Assembly: GCA_947577185.1 (NCBI GenBank) | Contig: CANPUE010000017.1 | Location: forward strand, 1 to 45,131 | Direction: 5' to 3' | Length of the DNA stretch: 45,131 nt | Origin: an uncultured Lachnospiraceae bacterium | GTDB lineage: Bacteria > Bacillota > Clostridia > Lachnospirales > Lachnospiraceae | Shown: positions 35,157-43,933 of the stretch, in pieces | Position numbering within the stretch: the first letter of the stretch is position 1 | Layout: each line of letters begins with the position of its first letter | The notes under the pieces: model-generated | Told to the model about the DNA's origin: nothing | What the model saw: the letters and a program-made list of their open reading frames with translations, nothing else | The model's database searches: none | Made by a program: the position numbers and the translations under genes

Positions 35157-35220
35157 AATCAGTTGCTCCTATATCTTTGCGCAAATTTATGCGTTTATTC
35201 TTACAATTACGCAGAATGAT

Positions 35221-36117
35221 TCAGGAAAAACGTGAAAGAAACACATCATTGACCGGCGTCGCGATACCGTGTTTCCTGCCGAGTTCACAGACCGTTCCCG
35301 CAAAAAGCGCTACTTCCGTCCGCCTGCCTGCTTTACAGTCCTGCCTCATGGACGGTTCTCCGTCAGGATTGAGTGTATCGATTACTGCCACCCATTCCTC
35401 CAGATCGTTCTCTGACAAATCCACACCTTCCGCATTCGCCGTCAGGATCGTTTCACGCATGGCCGCTTTCATCATTTCACGCGCTTCTCCCTCCTGCTGC
35501 ACCGTCCGGTACGTGCCGCCGCAAAGTGCCAATGTCTGGTTTACACCCACATTGCACAATAATTTGCCCCACATGGCATGCTTCATGTCGGCAGGCAGAG
35601 AATAGGCAAAGCCTGTCTCATCAAAAAAATCGGTTATGGCCTTTAAATTCTCTTCCTTTTCACCGTCCACGATCCCAAGCGCAAGTTCACCCCTGTTCGT
35701 ACAGACTGCCGCATTCTGCTCTTTCATCGCCGCCATCTTCTGTGCAATACAGTGAACTACTTTTTCCTTCCCGAATTTTTCCGCCAAATCTTCTTCGCTT
35801 CGGATACCGTTGAGCACAGAGATCAAAATCGTGTTTTCTCCCACCAGGTGCGCCGTTTCCCTCATGGCATCCTCCAGCGCTCCATATTTGACTGCAAACA
35901 AAAGAAGTTCGGCAGGCCGGCTCTCCTGCTTTGCATCACAGTAATTAAAGTCACAGACTTCTCCATTAAACATGACAGTTTCCGTGCGGTATCGTCGTAC
36001 TCTCTCTTTATCCGCTAAAACACGAACCTGTTCTTTTCCCAGCTTTTTGGTGAAAAAATCCGCATACATCACGCCGAGTGCACCCAAACCGACAATATCA
36101 ATCCTCTGTATTTTCAT
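35221..36117 (-). CDS. Ketopantoate reductase-like oxidoreductase (PanE/ApbA family)
   Basis: The 298-residue product has the Rossmann start IDIVGLGALG, the NAD(P)H-binding loop VRVLADKERVRRY and LLFAVKYGALEDA. Its catalytic Lys is in MWGKLLCNVGVNQTLAL and its substrate-binding segment is EPSMRQDCKAGRRTEV. PanE makes pantoate for coenzyme A, but many paralogues in Clostridia are not the pathway enzyme, and no panB/panC lie here. TTG 36144 and ATG 36129 are also in frame. GGAG followed by six A before ATG 36117 decides the start. Confidence 0.82.
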   Translation of the reverse strand: MKIQRIDIVGLGALGVMYADFFTKKLGKEQVRVLADKERVRRYRTETVMFNGEVCDFNYCDAKQESRPAELLLFAVKYGALEDAMRETAHLVGENTILISVLNGIRSEEDLAEKFGKEKVVHCIAQKMAAMKEQNAAVCTNRGELALGIVDGEKEENLKAITDFFDETGFAYSLPADMKHAMWGKLLCNVGVNQTLALCGGTYRTVQQEGEAREMMKAAMRETILTANAEGVDLSENDLEEWVAVIDTLNPDGEPSMRQDCKAGRRTEVALFAGTVCELGRKHGIATPVNDVFLSRFS

Positions 36118-36162
36118 TTTTTTCTCCATTCCAAAGCACAACAAAGCACGACAAAGTCCTCA

Positions 36163-37263
36163 CTACTTATCATCACGATACATCTCCAGCAAGTGCTCAA
36201 AATCCTGTTTCACTTCCGCAAATGCCTTCAAAAGTTTCGGTGAGAAAGTGCCGCTGTGACCGTTAAGGATCATATGGTATGCTTTATCCGGTTCGTAGGC
36301 CATCTTGTAGACGCGCTTTGAAGTAAGCGCATCATATACATCTGCCAGCGAAACAATCTGTGCCGCTATACTGATCTCGTCTCCCTTCAAACCATCGGGA
36401 TACCCTTTTCCATCATATTTTTCGTGATGATGTCTGGCAATATCATATGCATACTCATAAATGGCTCTGTCATTGAGCCGTACCCGATGCTGGATAATCT
36501 CCGCACCTTTTGTCGTATGCGACTTGATCAGTTCAAATTCATCCTGCGTTAGTTTAGCAGGTTTTAATATGATCGTATCGGGAATGGCAATCTTGCCGAT
36601 ATCATGAAGGGAAGAAGCCCACCCGATCTGCACCAGTTTCTCCGGTGTCAGTTCATACTCCGGAAAAAGTTTCATGACACTCTTGCCCAGACACAGTGTA
36701 TACTCTCTGATTCTTTTCGTATGCTGTTTCGATTCCATATTTCGGAATTCAACAATATTGCTCAGGGAATCAATCAGGATCTCATTTACATGATTGAGCT
36801 TTTTTGTCTGCTGCCGCAATACACTGTTCTGCTTCTGAATACTGATATTTTGTTTCTTGACCATCAGTTCCAGCTGCATTTTGTACTTAAACCAGCCGAT
36901 CGCATTGTGAACCACCTGCTTTACAACCTCAGGCTGGTAAGGTTTTTTGATAAAACTTACGATTCCGTATTCGTAGCCTCTTCGCTCTAATTCCGGGGAA
37001 CTTTCTCCCGTGATCATGATAAAAGGTATTTTGTTGAGAATATTTTTCTCTTTTAAATGTTCCAATACGGTAAAGCCATCCATTAATGGCATCATATTAT
37101 CCAACAGGACAATTGCAATCGATGCAAAATGGCTGTTTAGAAGCGCGATCCCTTCTTTGCCGTTACCTGCCTCCAAAATCTTGTATTCTGACTGAAATAA
37201 TTCTACCAGAATTGCACGGTCAATCGTGCTGTCTTCAAAAATTAAAATCGTGTCACGTTTCAT
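36163..37263 (-). CDS. Response regulator with HD-GYP phosphodiesterase domain
   Basis: This 366-residue protein has an N-terminal receiver domain (about 5-120) with paired acidic residues in IFEDST, the phospho-acceptor Asp in VLLDNMMPLMDGF and the Lys in IKKPYQP. A coiled coil (about 130-170) leads to a C-terminal HD-GYP domain with HDIGKIAIPD and HHHEKYDGKGYPDG. All metal and signature residues are present, so c-di-GMP (or a related dinucleotide) hydrolysis is expected. ATG 37263 with AGGA 6 nt upstream is chosen over the start seven codons earlier. It lies 76 nt after the DUF342 gene. Confidence 0.92.
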   Translation of the reverse strand: MKRDTILIFEDSTIDRAILVELFQSEYKILEAGNGKEGIALLNSHFASIAIVLLDNMMPLMDGFTVLEHLKEKNILNKIPFIMITGESSPELERRGYEYGIVSFIKKPYQPEVVKQVVHNAIGWFKYKMQLELMVKKQNISIQKQNSVLRQQTKKLNHVNEILIDSLSNIVEFRNMESKQHTKRIREYTLCLGKSVMKLFPEYELTPEKLVQIGWASSLHDIGKIAIPDTIILKPAKLTQDEFELIKSHTTKGAEIIQHRVRLNDRAIYEYAYDIARHHHEKYDGKGYPDGLKGDEISIAAQIVSLADVYDALTSKRVYKMAYEPDKAYHMILNGHSGTFSPKLLKAFAEVKQDFEHLLEMYRDDK

Positions 37264-37339
37264 GTTTTTCCTATACCTTCTCAATATTTGGGGCTAAAAC
37301 TTTATATTATGTGCTACTACTTCCAACGCACGCCTGATA

Positions 37340-39532
37340 CTACAGAGAAGCCATCACGACCTGCTTATTGCGCAGTTTAAAGGAAATCCGGCGCACCTCC
37401 GCCGACAATGTGTACTTAATGCCATTGATCACAATCACACTGCCTTCATGTGCTTTCCCTCTGACACAGACAGGCCCTTTCGCGGTCTGCTCTGTCACGT
37501 TAACTAATTTAGAGACTTCACCATCCAGCTCTGCCAGTCTTTGTCCCTGCACCACGATTGCCGCATGGATTCTTCGCTTTATTTCCTCCGAAACCTCTTT
37601 CCCGGCAGAATACAGCACCGCGATTTTTTTCCACTCTTTCTCCAAAGAATCCAGGTCACGCACCAACTGTTCTCTTTTCTCGGCATATTTTGCCATTTCT
37701 CTCTCATACAGTTCGTTGCGGCCTATATCCAGCACTGTCTTTAAATGCAGTCTGTTGCCCAGATTGTGCGCATCCACGCCCTTCACCGCGCTGATTTTCC
37801 CGCCTAAAAGCACTCCTTTGCTCCCTGACACGATCACTTTTCCCAGCGTGTTGATCATACTGTTCATGATATAGTTCGCTTTGACATTGCCCCCCGCGTT
37901 GATCGTTGCGGCCTCGAAAAAGCTTCCTGAAACTTCACCGCCGGCGTCAATAAAACAGTCGTTCTTAGAACAGCTCCCCTTTTTGATCATCACATTGCCG
38001 CCTGCGACCAGCCGCCCGGTCTCTACGTTATGCTCAATGATAATATCACCGGTCGCCTTGATATAACCGCCCGAATAGATGCTGCCGATCACATATACGG
38101 ATCCGTCCACCTCCAGCTTACCCGTAACTGCAGTCACATCCTCATGGACAACGAGCATATTGGTGATCAGAATACGACCGCCTGTAAATTCAAATTTCCC
38201 ATTTATTTTAGAAATATAGGTGACGCCATCCGGTTCAATCGTAAATCCGACACCCCTGATCGGTTTTTTCTCCGCCCCGTTTTCAGCATGTATCATTTCA
38301 CCATATATATTCTTCCCGCTGATCCCCATTTCCGCCTTGTGGTAGACGGCGATCTTCTCACCTTCATCTACCATCTCAAAAGCCTCGATGTTGACATAAT
38401 CAACCCCGCCATCCGGAAGCGGTGCAGGGATGCGCGGCAGATCAAGTCTGACAAACCATTCAAACCAGCCGTCTTTCCCCTTCTGCGCCGGAATTCCTTC
38501 CGCAATCAGAATTTTTTCATTCAGCCTCTTTCGCTCGATCAGATCAGTGATTGCATCATCCCTGATCCCGAAAACGATCTCCCGTCTCTCTAAATCCTGG
38601 TAAATATCTTCCTTCGTAACGATATTACCGGGAATCCATGGAATATAAGCATACGCTTTGTTCCCGTTCTCTTCTATGGAAATAGAAAATTCCTTTGTAC
38701 ACAAATCATCACCCGGACGTTTTTTATCCTTCTTAGGACTCGCAGCCGCTTCCTTTTTCTGGTCTGCTTCCCTGTCCCCGGCTGACTGGCTGTGTGTGTT
38801 TTCTCTGCTGTCTGCACCAGGCTCAATGGCGCTCCCGCCGCTTGCCCGTTTCCGGTTGACCTCCGCCTGCCGTTTTTCTTTCATATCCGTAGCAGAATAG
38901 ACCAGACTGCAGTATGACGAGACATCCAGCCCTGCCTCCAGTCCCAGACGGATCTCCCGCATCTGTGCATGGTTGAACAGAGACTTGGCATAAAGCTGCA
39001 CATTCAACCTTTTCTCCAGTCCGAGTCGAATTTCCTGCATCTGCATCCAGTTATACCTGATATCAGCATATGCGGAAATATCGATCTCCTCACACAGTCC
39101 GATCCGTATCTCACGAATCTGCGGTGCACACATATCGTCCTGCAGCCATTGGTCGATCGGCAGCCTGTTGATCAGCGCAAGTCTGATCTCCTCCAGATCA
39201 TCATCCGTAAATCCCCTTTTCAGATAAGGAATCAGATTTATGGCAGAATAAAGAGCGATCCTGATCTGTCTCATCGTCTCGTAGCTGTAAGCCGGATCCG
39301 CATACACAGAAGCATCTACTTTATCTTTGAGTCCCATACGTATCTGCTCCATCTGTAACCAGTTAAACTCCGGATTCGAATAAAGGGACACATCCAGTCC
39401 CTGTTCTTTCCCGAGTTTAATTTCCTGGTTCTGAGCCTTCTGATACTCGTCGTATTCCATCATTGGAAACCGTAGTTCCTGCTGTCTGCTGACATCTAAA
39501 TCGCTCATATTAATTACCAATCTTTCTTTCAT
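37340..39532 (-). CDS. DUF342/FapA-like beta-helix protein with an N-terminal array of 26-residue repeats
   Basis: The 730-residue protein has two parts. Residues about 35-225 hold eight copies of a unit like QMREIRLGLEAGLDVSSY, with the E/Q-I-R/K positions at 37, 63, 89, 115, 141, 167, 193 and 219, an exact 26-residue period. A charged linker (about 225-275) follows. The C-terminal 450 residues match DUF342, including the beta-helix steps GSVYVIGSIYSGGYIKATGD and INAGGNVKANYIMN, and a late coiled coil. FapA proteins occur in flagellated and non-flagellated bacteria, and the function is unclear. Start 39532 lacks a clear ribosome-binding site; ATG 39508 is an alternative. Confidence 0.88.
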   Translation of the reverse strand: MKERLVINMSDLDVSRQQELRFPMMEYDEYQKAQNQEIKLGKEQGLDVSLYSNPEFNWLQMEQIRMGLKDKVDASVYADPAYSYETMRQIRIALYSAINLIPYLKRGFTDDDLEEIRLALINRLPIDQWLQDDMCAPQIREIRIGLCEEIDISAYADIRYNWMQMQEIRLGLEKRLNVQLYAKSLFNHAQMREIRLGLEAGLDVSSYCSLVYSATDMKEKRQAEVNRKRASGGSAIEPGADSRENTHSQSAGDREADQKKEAAASPKKDKKRPGDDLCTKEFSISIEENGNKAYAYIPWIPGNIVTKEDIYQDLERREIVFGIRDDAITDLIERKRLNEKILIAEGIPAQKGKDGWFEWFVRLDLPRIPAPLPDGGVDYVNIEAFEMVDEGEKIAVYHKAEMGISGKNIYGEMIHAENGAEKKPIRGVGFTIEPDGVTYISKINGKFEFTGGRILITNMLVVHEDVTAVTGKLEVDGSVYVIGSIYSGGYIKATGDIIIEHNVETGRLVAGGNVMIKKGSCSKNDCFIDAGGEVSGSFFEAATINAGGNVKANYIMNSMINTLGKVIVSGSKGVLLGGKISAVKGVDAHNLGNRLHLKTVLDIGRNELYEREMAKYAEKREQLVRDLDSLEKEWKKIAVLYSAGKEVSEEIKRRIHAAIVVQGQRLAELDGEVSKLVNVTEQTAKGPVCVRGKAHEGSVIVINGIKYTLSAEVRRISFKLRNKQVVMASL

Positions 39533-39554
39533 TCAATAGAATAATATATAGCTT

Positions 39555-39584
39555 ATCATAGTTTTGACATAAAATACAATCCAA
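39555..39584 (-). promoter_or_regulatory. Candidate promoter of the DUF342 gene
   Basis: TTGGAT (39584-39579) and TATGAT (39560-39555) with an 18-nt spacer lie 23 nt before the possible start at 39532. It may also drive the HD-GYP gene. Confidence 0.5.
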
Positions 39585-39677
39585 AATGGCAAATAATCTG
39601 TATATTTTTATATTTTATCAAGCCAGCTGTAAAAAGTCCACTGTTTTTGAAACGCATCGGACAGCTGTCTGCCATAC

Positions 39678-39709
39678 AAAAAGACACCTTGCGACTTTCG
39701 GAAGGTGCC
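39678..39709 (-). terminator. Terminator after the GNAT gene
   Basis: On the minus strand GGCACCTT (39709-39702) pairs with AAGGTGTC (39690-39683), with one G-U, followed by five T residues. It lies about 39 nt after the acetyltransferase stop. Confidence 0.75.
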
Positions 39710-39747
39710 TGATGCATACAAAATTTTATGAAACTGAACGACTGCTT

Positions 39748-40332
39748 TTACAGATTTTCAATGAAATGATTGCTATACATATTCCAATACTTTTTATACA
39801 CAAAATCATCGTTACCGTCAAAGTTGAGTTGATACATTCTGAATACGACTGGAAAATTCTTTGGCTGCCACTGCTCTTCATAGGAATAACAATATGTCAT
39901 GCCTGCCTTTTGCATAACATTGCCGCTTCCTGGATTGTTTCTGTCATGCGTCGCGGTAATATAAGGCAAACCGTCTTTTTTAACCTGTTCTACGACCGTT
40001 TTCGCTGCTTCTGTAATAATTCCCCTGTGCCAAAATTCTTTACGAAGTCCATAACCAAAATCATGGTTTTCTTCCATGCTGACATGGATGTAACCGATCG
40101 GAAAATCATTTTCTTTCAAACAGACAGCATACGCATAACCTTGTGGCTGTTCATATATTGAAGCATATCTTTCTTCATAAAATTTTATTGTTTCTTCTAG
40201 GTTTTTCAAGGGATACCACGGCAAAAACTGATTGGCTTCTTCATCTTTCAAAATTAAGAAAAGAGCTTCCATATCTCTTTTTGTGAATCTTCTTAAAATC
40301 AATCGTTCTGTTTCCAATGCGGGTGTATTCAC
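39748..40332 (-). CDS. GNAT-family N-acetyltransferase (RimJ/RimL-like)
   Basis: The 194-residue product begins LETERLILRRFTKRDMEALF, the usual start of ribosomal-protein-acetyltransferase-like GNATs. It has GYGLRKEFWHRGIITEAAKTVV for the acetyl-CoA pyrophosphate loop and NPGSGNVMQKAGMTYC. Many members act on peptides or antibiotics; no specific substrate can be assigned. The start is GTG 40332 with GGAGG upstream. An extended -10 promoter lies 110 nt upstream. Confidence 0.85.
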   Translation of the reverse strand: MNTPALETERLILRRFTKRDMEALFLILKDEEANQFLPWYPLKNLEETIKFYEERYASIYEQPQGYAYAVCLKENDFPIGYIHVSMEENHDFGYGLRKEFWHRGIITEAAKTVVEQVKKDGLPYITATHDRNNPGSGNVMQKAGMTYCYSYEEQWQPKNFPVVFRMYQLNFDGNDDFVYKKYWNMYSNHFIENL

Positions 40333-40440
40333 GTTATCCCCCCTCCATCACTATTGATTTGCTCTTATCAGTATATCTTCTGCTTTTCCGACTGATCCCT
40401 GCAATCTCTCACGATGCTTTCATGCGATCCCGCTTTTCCC

Positions 40441-40449
40441 ATTATAACA
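40441..40449 (-). promoter_or_regulatory. Extended -10 promoter of the GNAT gene
   Basis: TGTTATAAT on the minus strand (40449-40441) is a perfect extended -10 element. No good -35 hexamer is present at the standard distance, as is common for such promoters. Confidence 0.5.
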
Positions 40450-40558
40450 CAATTAAAAAGCAGATGTGTCACAACTTTATATTGCGAAGAAAGGTTGCGG
40501 CATCCACCTGCTCAAAAACTACCAGACGGCAGCGTTCACATTGTTTGAAATGGAATTT

Positions 40559-42655
40559 TTATTTCATGCTGTTAAGCGTTTTGGTCAGGTTTCTCTTAAT
40601 CGTATAGATCGTCGCCCCGTAATAGCAGACAAGGATCAGTACAATCAGCATTCCCGGAATCATCACACCGAATCGAAATCCACTACTGCCGATATATGTG
40701 AACACTTTGTGCCCATATCTCACGACAAAAGAATAAAGCAAAAGCAGCGCAATCAAAAATGCAGTCACACAGGGCGTAAAGAAATAGTGAAGGCTTTGCC
40801 TGCTTACCATCTTTACAATGTCCCCTCTGTCTACCCCCAGCTGATATAAAGTCCGATACTGCATACGGTTGTCGATAGAATCTGCCACCCCGTGTAAGGC
40901 CAAAACAGTCATGCAGATGATAAAAAAGAGAACCCCGGAATAAATACCCAACAACCGAACACTGGTTGCAGTCAGAACCGTATCGTTATTTTCCTGTGTC
41001 CGAAAACGGATCGGGTCAATAAAACTGATATAATGTTTCTCCGTATCGTATTTCGCCTCATACCGGGTGAACAGATACGCATATTGCTTCTGAAATGTTC
41101 CTGCTATTTCCTCCCGTATGGTATCGCAAAGATGATACGGTATCACCGTTTGTGTATTTGCATAATAACAGGTCCGTGCCAGGTGAAGATGATCACATAC
41201 AGCGTCAGAGAACACCAACACGCTTCCGCCGCCGTTAAACAGATACTTCCCTAACGGTTCGTTGTAAACTCCCGTATCTGCCAGTGTCAGAAATGTCCCG
41301 TCATCTAATTGAATCTTCCTTGTTCCAATTCCCTCTGCGGTGCTCTCCATGTCCATTTCAAAATCCAGATGCATAAAGAACTCATCATCCGCTAATGAAA
41401 CCGGTTCAAACCCTGCCATTTCCCGCATGGCATTGTACTCTGAAATCCGCATGGCCAGCCTCGGAAGATCATTCCAATATTCCCTGCTGTCAACCGTATT
41501 AAAATCCCTTTCCCACACAAAATAACTTCTCTGGGATACTTCTTCTGACAACAGGATGTCATGCGCTTTCAGAATATCTCCTGCAAAGGAAAAGTCGATC
41601 TCCGGAATATCATCGATTTCATCGATGTATCTGTACGTATTGTAAATCATGATATCATAGGGCATCCGGTAATCCAGATACCCCGTTGTGATCTCCGCCA
41701 GCATGGGCAGGACAACAAAGGCCACAAGTGAAGCCGTAATAGCCAGCGTTGAGATCGATAGTATCTTTGCAGTAGATGACACCTTCCGAAATAAATTGCC
41801 AAGCAGGACAGAATTGATATTGCGGTTCTTCCACTTACTCCGTCTCCGGACTGCTGATAAGAGAAACGCCAGCGCATGATAGAAAGCAAAAATCCCTGCA
41901 ATCGCCGCTGCAACCGCCACCGTCTGATAACGGTTACTGATTTCTTCGGGTATATTTCCGGCATAAATGCCGTTCAAATGTGAAAAATCATACAGCGCCG
42001 CACCATCAATCCCAAAACAGACCAACACCGTAACAAGCGAAATGAGATAAGCGCCTTTCTTTTTCTGCTGTCCCTCATTTACCTTTTTTTCGTTCAGCAA
42101 ATCCAGTAACCTGATTTTGTAAATCTTACGAATGTTCCATGCTCCGGCAAAAAGAAATGCCAATCCAAAGAACAGCATCGTCACAAGCATCGTATCCGGA
42201 TAAAAGCCAAGCCGAACCCCCCCTGCCCCTCCAATTGTTCTCAAAACGAAAGCCGTCATCATTCCGGACAGCACCGAGCCTGAAATACAGCCTGCAGACA
42301 CTGCCGCAATACCAAAAATAACCGTTTCTCCAAAAAACTGTCTTGCTATGATCCTTTGTTCCATGCCGAGAATCATATAAACAGAAAATTCGCGGCTGCG
42401 CTGTTTAAGCATATAGGTATTGATATAAAGTATCAGCGCAATAAAAATGACTGAAACAGTCAATATAGCATACCTGATTGTATTTTGAAACAAGGTCAGT
42501 GAATAATTGCCGTCTCCTCCCAAAATATCGTTATGCCTGCTCGTCAGGGAGAGAAACGCAAAGAACAATGTACTGCTGATAACAAGGGTAAAGAAATAGA
42601 TTACATAGTCCTCTAACACCTTTTTTATATTGTTTCTGAACAGTTTAGCATACAT
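40559..42655 (-). CDS. BceB-type ABC transporter permease (FtsX-like)
   Basis: The 698-residue protein starts MYAKLFRNNIKKVLEDYVIY, the usual BceB/VraG start. About ten membrane helices are arranged as 1+5+4 around a large extracellular domain (about 300-540) that in relatives binds peptide antibiotics such as bacitracin. FtsX-like blocks surround ISTLAITASLVAF and MTVLALHGVADSID. AAGGAGG 8 nt before ATG 42655 fixes the start. It overlaps a 46-codon remnant of its ATPase gene by 11 nt, so no full ATPase partner is encoded beside it. Confidence 0.9.
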   Translation of the reverse strand: MYAKLFRNNIKKVLEDYVIYFFTLVISSTLFFAFLSLTSRHNDILGGDGNYSLTLFQNTIRYAILTVSVIFIALILYINTYMLKQRSREFSVYMILGMEQRIIARQFFGETVIFGIAAVSAGCISGSVLSGMMTAFVLRTIGGAGGVRLGFYPDTMLVTMLFFGLAFLFAGAWNIRKIYKIRLLDLLNEKKVNEGQQKKKGAYLISLVTVLVCFGIDGAALYDFSHLNGIYAGNIPEEISNRYQTVAVAAAIAGIFAFYHALAFLLSAVRRRSKWKNRNINSVLLGNLFRKVSSTAKILSISTLAITASLVAFVVLPMLAEITTGYLDYRMPYDIMIYNTYRYIDEIDDIPEIDFSFAGDILKAHDILLSEEVSQRSYFVWERDFNTVDSREYWNDLPRLAMRISEYNAMREMAGFEPVSLADDEFFMHLDFEMDMESTAEGIGTRKIQLDDGTFLTLADTGVYNEPLGKYLFNGGGSVLVFSDAVCDHLHLARTCYYANTQTVIPYHLCDTIREEIAGTFQKQYAYLFTRYEAKYDTEKHYISFIDPIRFRTQENNDTVLTATSVRLLGIYSGVLFFIICMTVLALHGVADSIDNRMQYRTLYQLGVDRGDIVKMVSRQSLHYFFTPCVTAFLIALLLLYSFVVRYGHKVFTYIGSSGFRFGVMIPGMLIVLILVCYYGATIYTIKRNLTKTLNSMK

Positions 42656-42785
42656 CACCCGAACCTCCTTCCAGTATCGTAAGCTCCCATAATACCAGGA
42701 AACGTAAATCACTGACTGCTTTCGTAAAACTCCCCTGATTTCCATAAAATTCCCGAATATGCTCCGACCTTAAAATTTCTTTCAT
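42645..42785 (-). pseudogene. Remnant of a BceA-type ABC ATPase gene (internal deletion)
   Basis: A 46-codon frame starts MKEILRSEHIREFYGNQGSF and goes on TKAVSDLRF, the usual first 29 residues of BceA-type ATPases. It then jumps to LVLWELTILEGGSGDVC and stops, overlapping the permease start by 11 nt. This is the arrangement expected of the ATPase C-terminus. Walker A, signature, Walker B and D-loop are all absent, about 200 codons compared with intact relatives. The frame still reads through the presumed junction. The N-terminal match is strong by memory; the C-terminal match is weaker. Confidence 0.65.
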
Positions 42786-42904
42786 AATCACTCACCTTAC
42801 CTTTATCGAAAATGAATCGGCTGCCGACTGTACATTCCTATTGTAAGCAAAATCAGCCGCCGTTTGTATCAGGTTTTCTTACAAAGTTCTAACAAAAATG
42901 TAAG
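42786..42904 (-). promoter_or_regulatory. Likely response-regulator target and promoter of the permease unit
   Basis: Between the sensor-kinase gene and the ATPase remnant, CTTACA (42878-42883) and TGTAAG (42899-42904) form an inverted repeat. A third TGTAAG half-site is at 42842-42847. A TACAAT -10 (42845-42840) has only a poor -35, as expected of an activator-dependent BceR-type promoter. Confidence 0.4.
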
Positions 42905-42905
42905 A

Positions 42906-42929
42906 AGTGCAGGTTTTTAATCCTGCACT
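42906..42929 (-). terminator. Hairpin across the sensor kinase stop codon
   Basis: AGTGCAGG and CCTGCACT form an 8-bp stem (42929-42922 with 42913-42906) whose loop contains the stop codon TAA. TCTTACATTTTTG follows. It may end the regulator-kinase transcript before the transporter promoter. Confidence 0.5.
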
Positions 42930-43933
42930 CGCTGAATAAAGTCGTTGATATGAAAGACAAGCCGGATCATCGTGCCGCTGCCTTTAGAATCCGCCCAAAT
43001 CTCAATTCCTAACTTATCGCACAGCCGCTTACAAAGGTACAGACCAATGCCGGTAGCGTTTTGCAGCGCCGTTCTGCCATTTTGTCCGGTAAACCCTTTT
43101 TCAAAAATACGCGGCAGGTCTCCGGCCTCTATTCCGATTCCATTATCCCGCACACACAGAACAATCTGACTGCCCTGCCGCTCAGTATAAAATTCCAGCG
43201 ACGGCTGCTCCGTCCGATATTTGACAGCATTGACTATAAGCTGGTTCAGAATAAAACATAACCACTTTTCATCCGAGTAAACAGTATCGTCTGTTTCCTG
43301 CAGGTCAATTCCAACGCCGTTTTGCAAAAGCAGATACTTGTTTTCTGCGATTGACTGATGAACCACATCAAACAGACGGATTTCCCGTACAGAATAATCT
43401 TTTTCCGTATGTTCACTCCTGGCATAATAAAGCGCTTGTTCCGTGTAACGGTTTACTTTTTCAAGCTGGGTCAGTAATTCCTTCGTCACCTGTGAATGAT
43501 TGTTTTCACAAAGGAGCTTCATTGCAGTGATCGGCGTCTTAATCTCATGTATCCATTGTTCCACATATTCTCTATATTCTGTCCGTTCCCTTGCGACCTC
43601 ATTTACCTGTTCCAGCATCGATTTCCCTGCCAGTTTCAAAAGCCGGTAGTACACCTGATCATCCGCACCTTCCGGCTTTTCCATCACCTCAGAAAGCAGG
43701 TAACGTTCTTCTAACTGTTGTGCAAGATGCAGCAGATTTTCCATCTGTGCTTTCCGACTGCGATACGACATCACAAGATACGCCGTCAAAATGACTGTCC
43801 AGACAAACAAAATGCAGGCAATACTGTCAGGGCTGTTTCCGGTCACATGCAGGAATATGGCCAGACCAATCATGCAAAGAACATTGAGAAACAGAATCGG
43901 CATTTTTTGTTTCCAATAAAGTGTTCCGTTCAT
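42917..43933 (-). CDS. BceS-type intramembrane-sensing histidine kinase
   Basis: The 338-residue kinase has two membrane helices (about 12-32 and 38-56) with almost no outer loop, the hallmark of kinases that sense flux through a partner BceAB transporter. The phospho-accepting His is in WIHEIKTPITAMKLL. The ATP-binding boxes are NQLIVNAVKYR, DNGIGIE and GIGLYLCKRLCDKLG. Its start overlaps the regulator stop by 4 nt (ATGA). With the adjacent ATPase gene broken, its normal input may be lost or supplied by another transporter. Confidence 0.92.
   Translation of the reverse strand: MNGTLYWKQKMPILFLNVLCMIGLAIFLHVTGNSPDSIACILFVWTVILTAYLVMSYRSRKAQMENLLHLAQQLEERYLLSEVMEKPEGADDQVYYRLLKLAGKSMLEQVNEVARERTEYREYVEQWIHEIKTPITAMKLLCENNHSQVTKELLTQLEKVNRYTEQALYYARSEHTEKDYSVREIRLFDVVHQSIAENKYLLLQNGVGIDLQETDDTVYSDEKWLCFILNQLIVNAVKYRTEQPSLEFYTERQGSQIVLCVRDNGIGIEAGDLPRIFEKGFTGQNGRTALQNATGIGLYLCKRLCDKLGIEIWADSKGSGTMIRLVFHINDFIQRVQD

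Noticed and set aside
37340..39532. Calling the DUF342 gene a flagellar assembly gene
   Set aside because: FapA names come from one system; no flagellar genes are here and the family occurs in non-motile bacteria.
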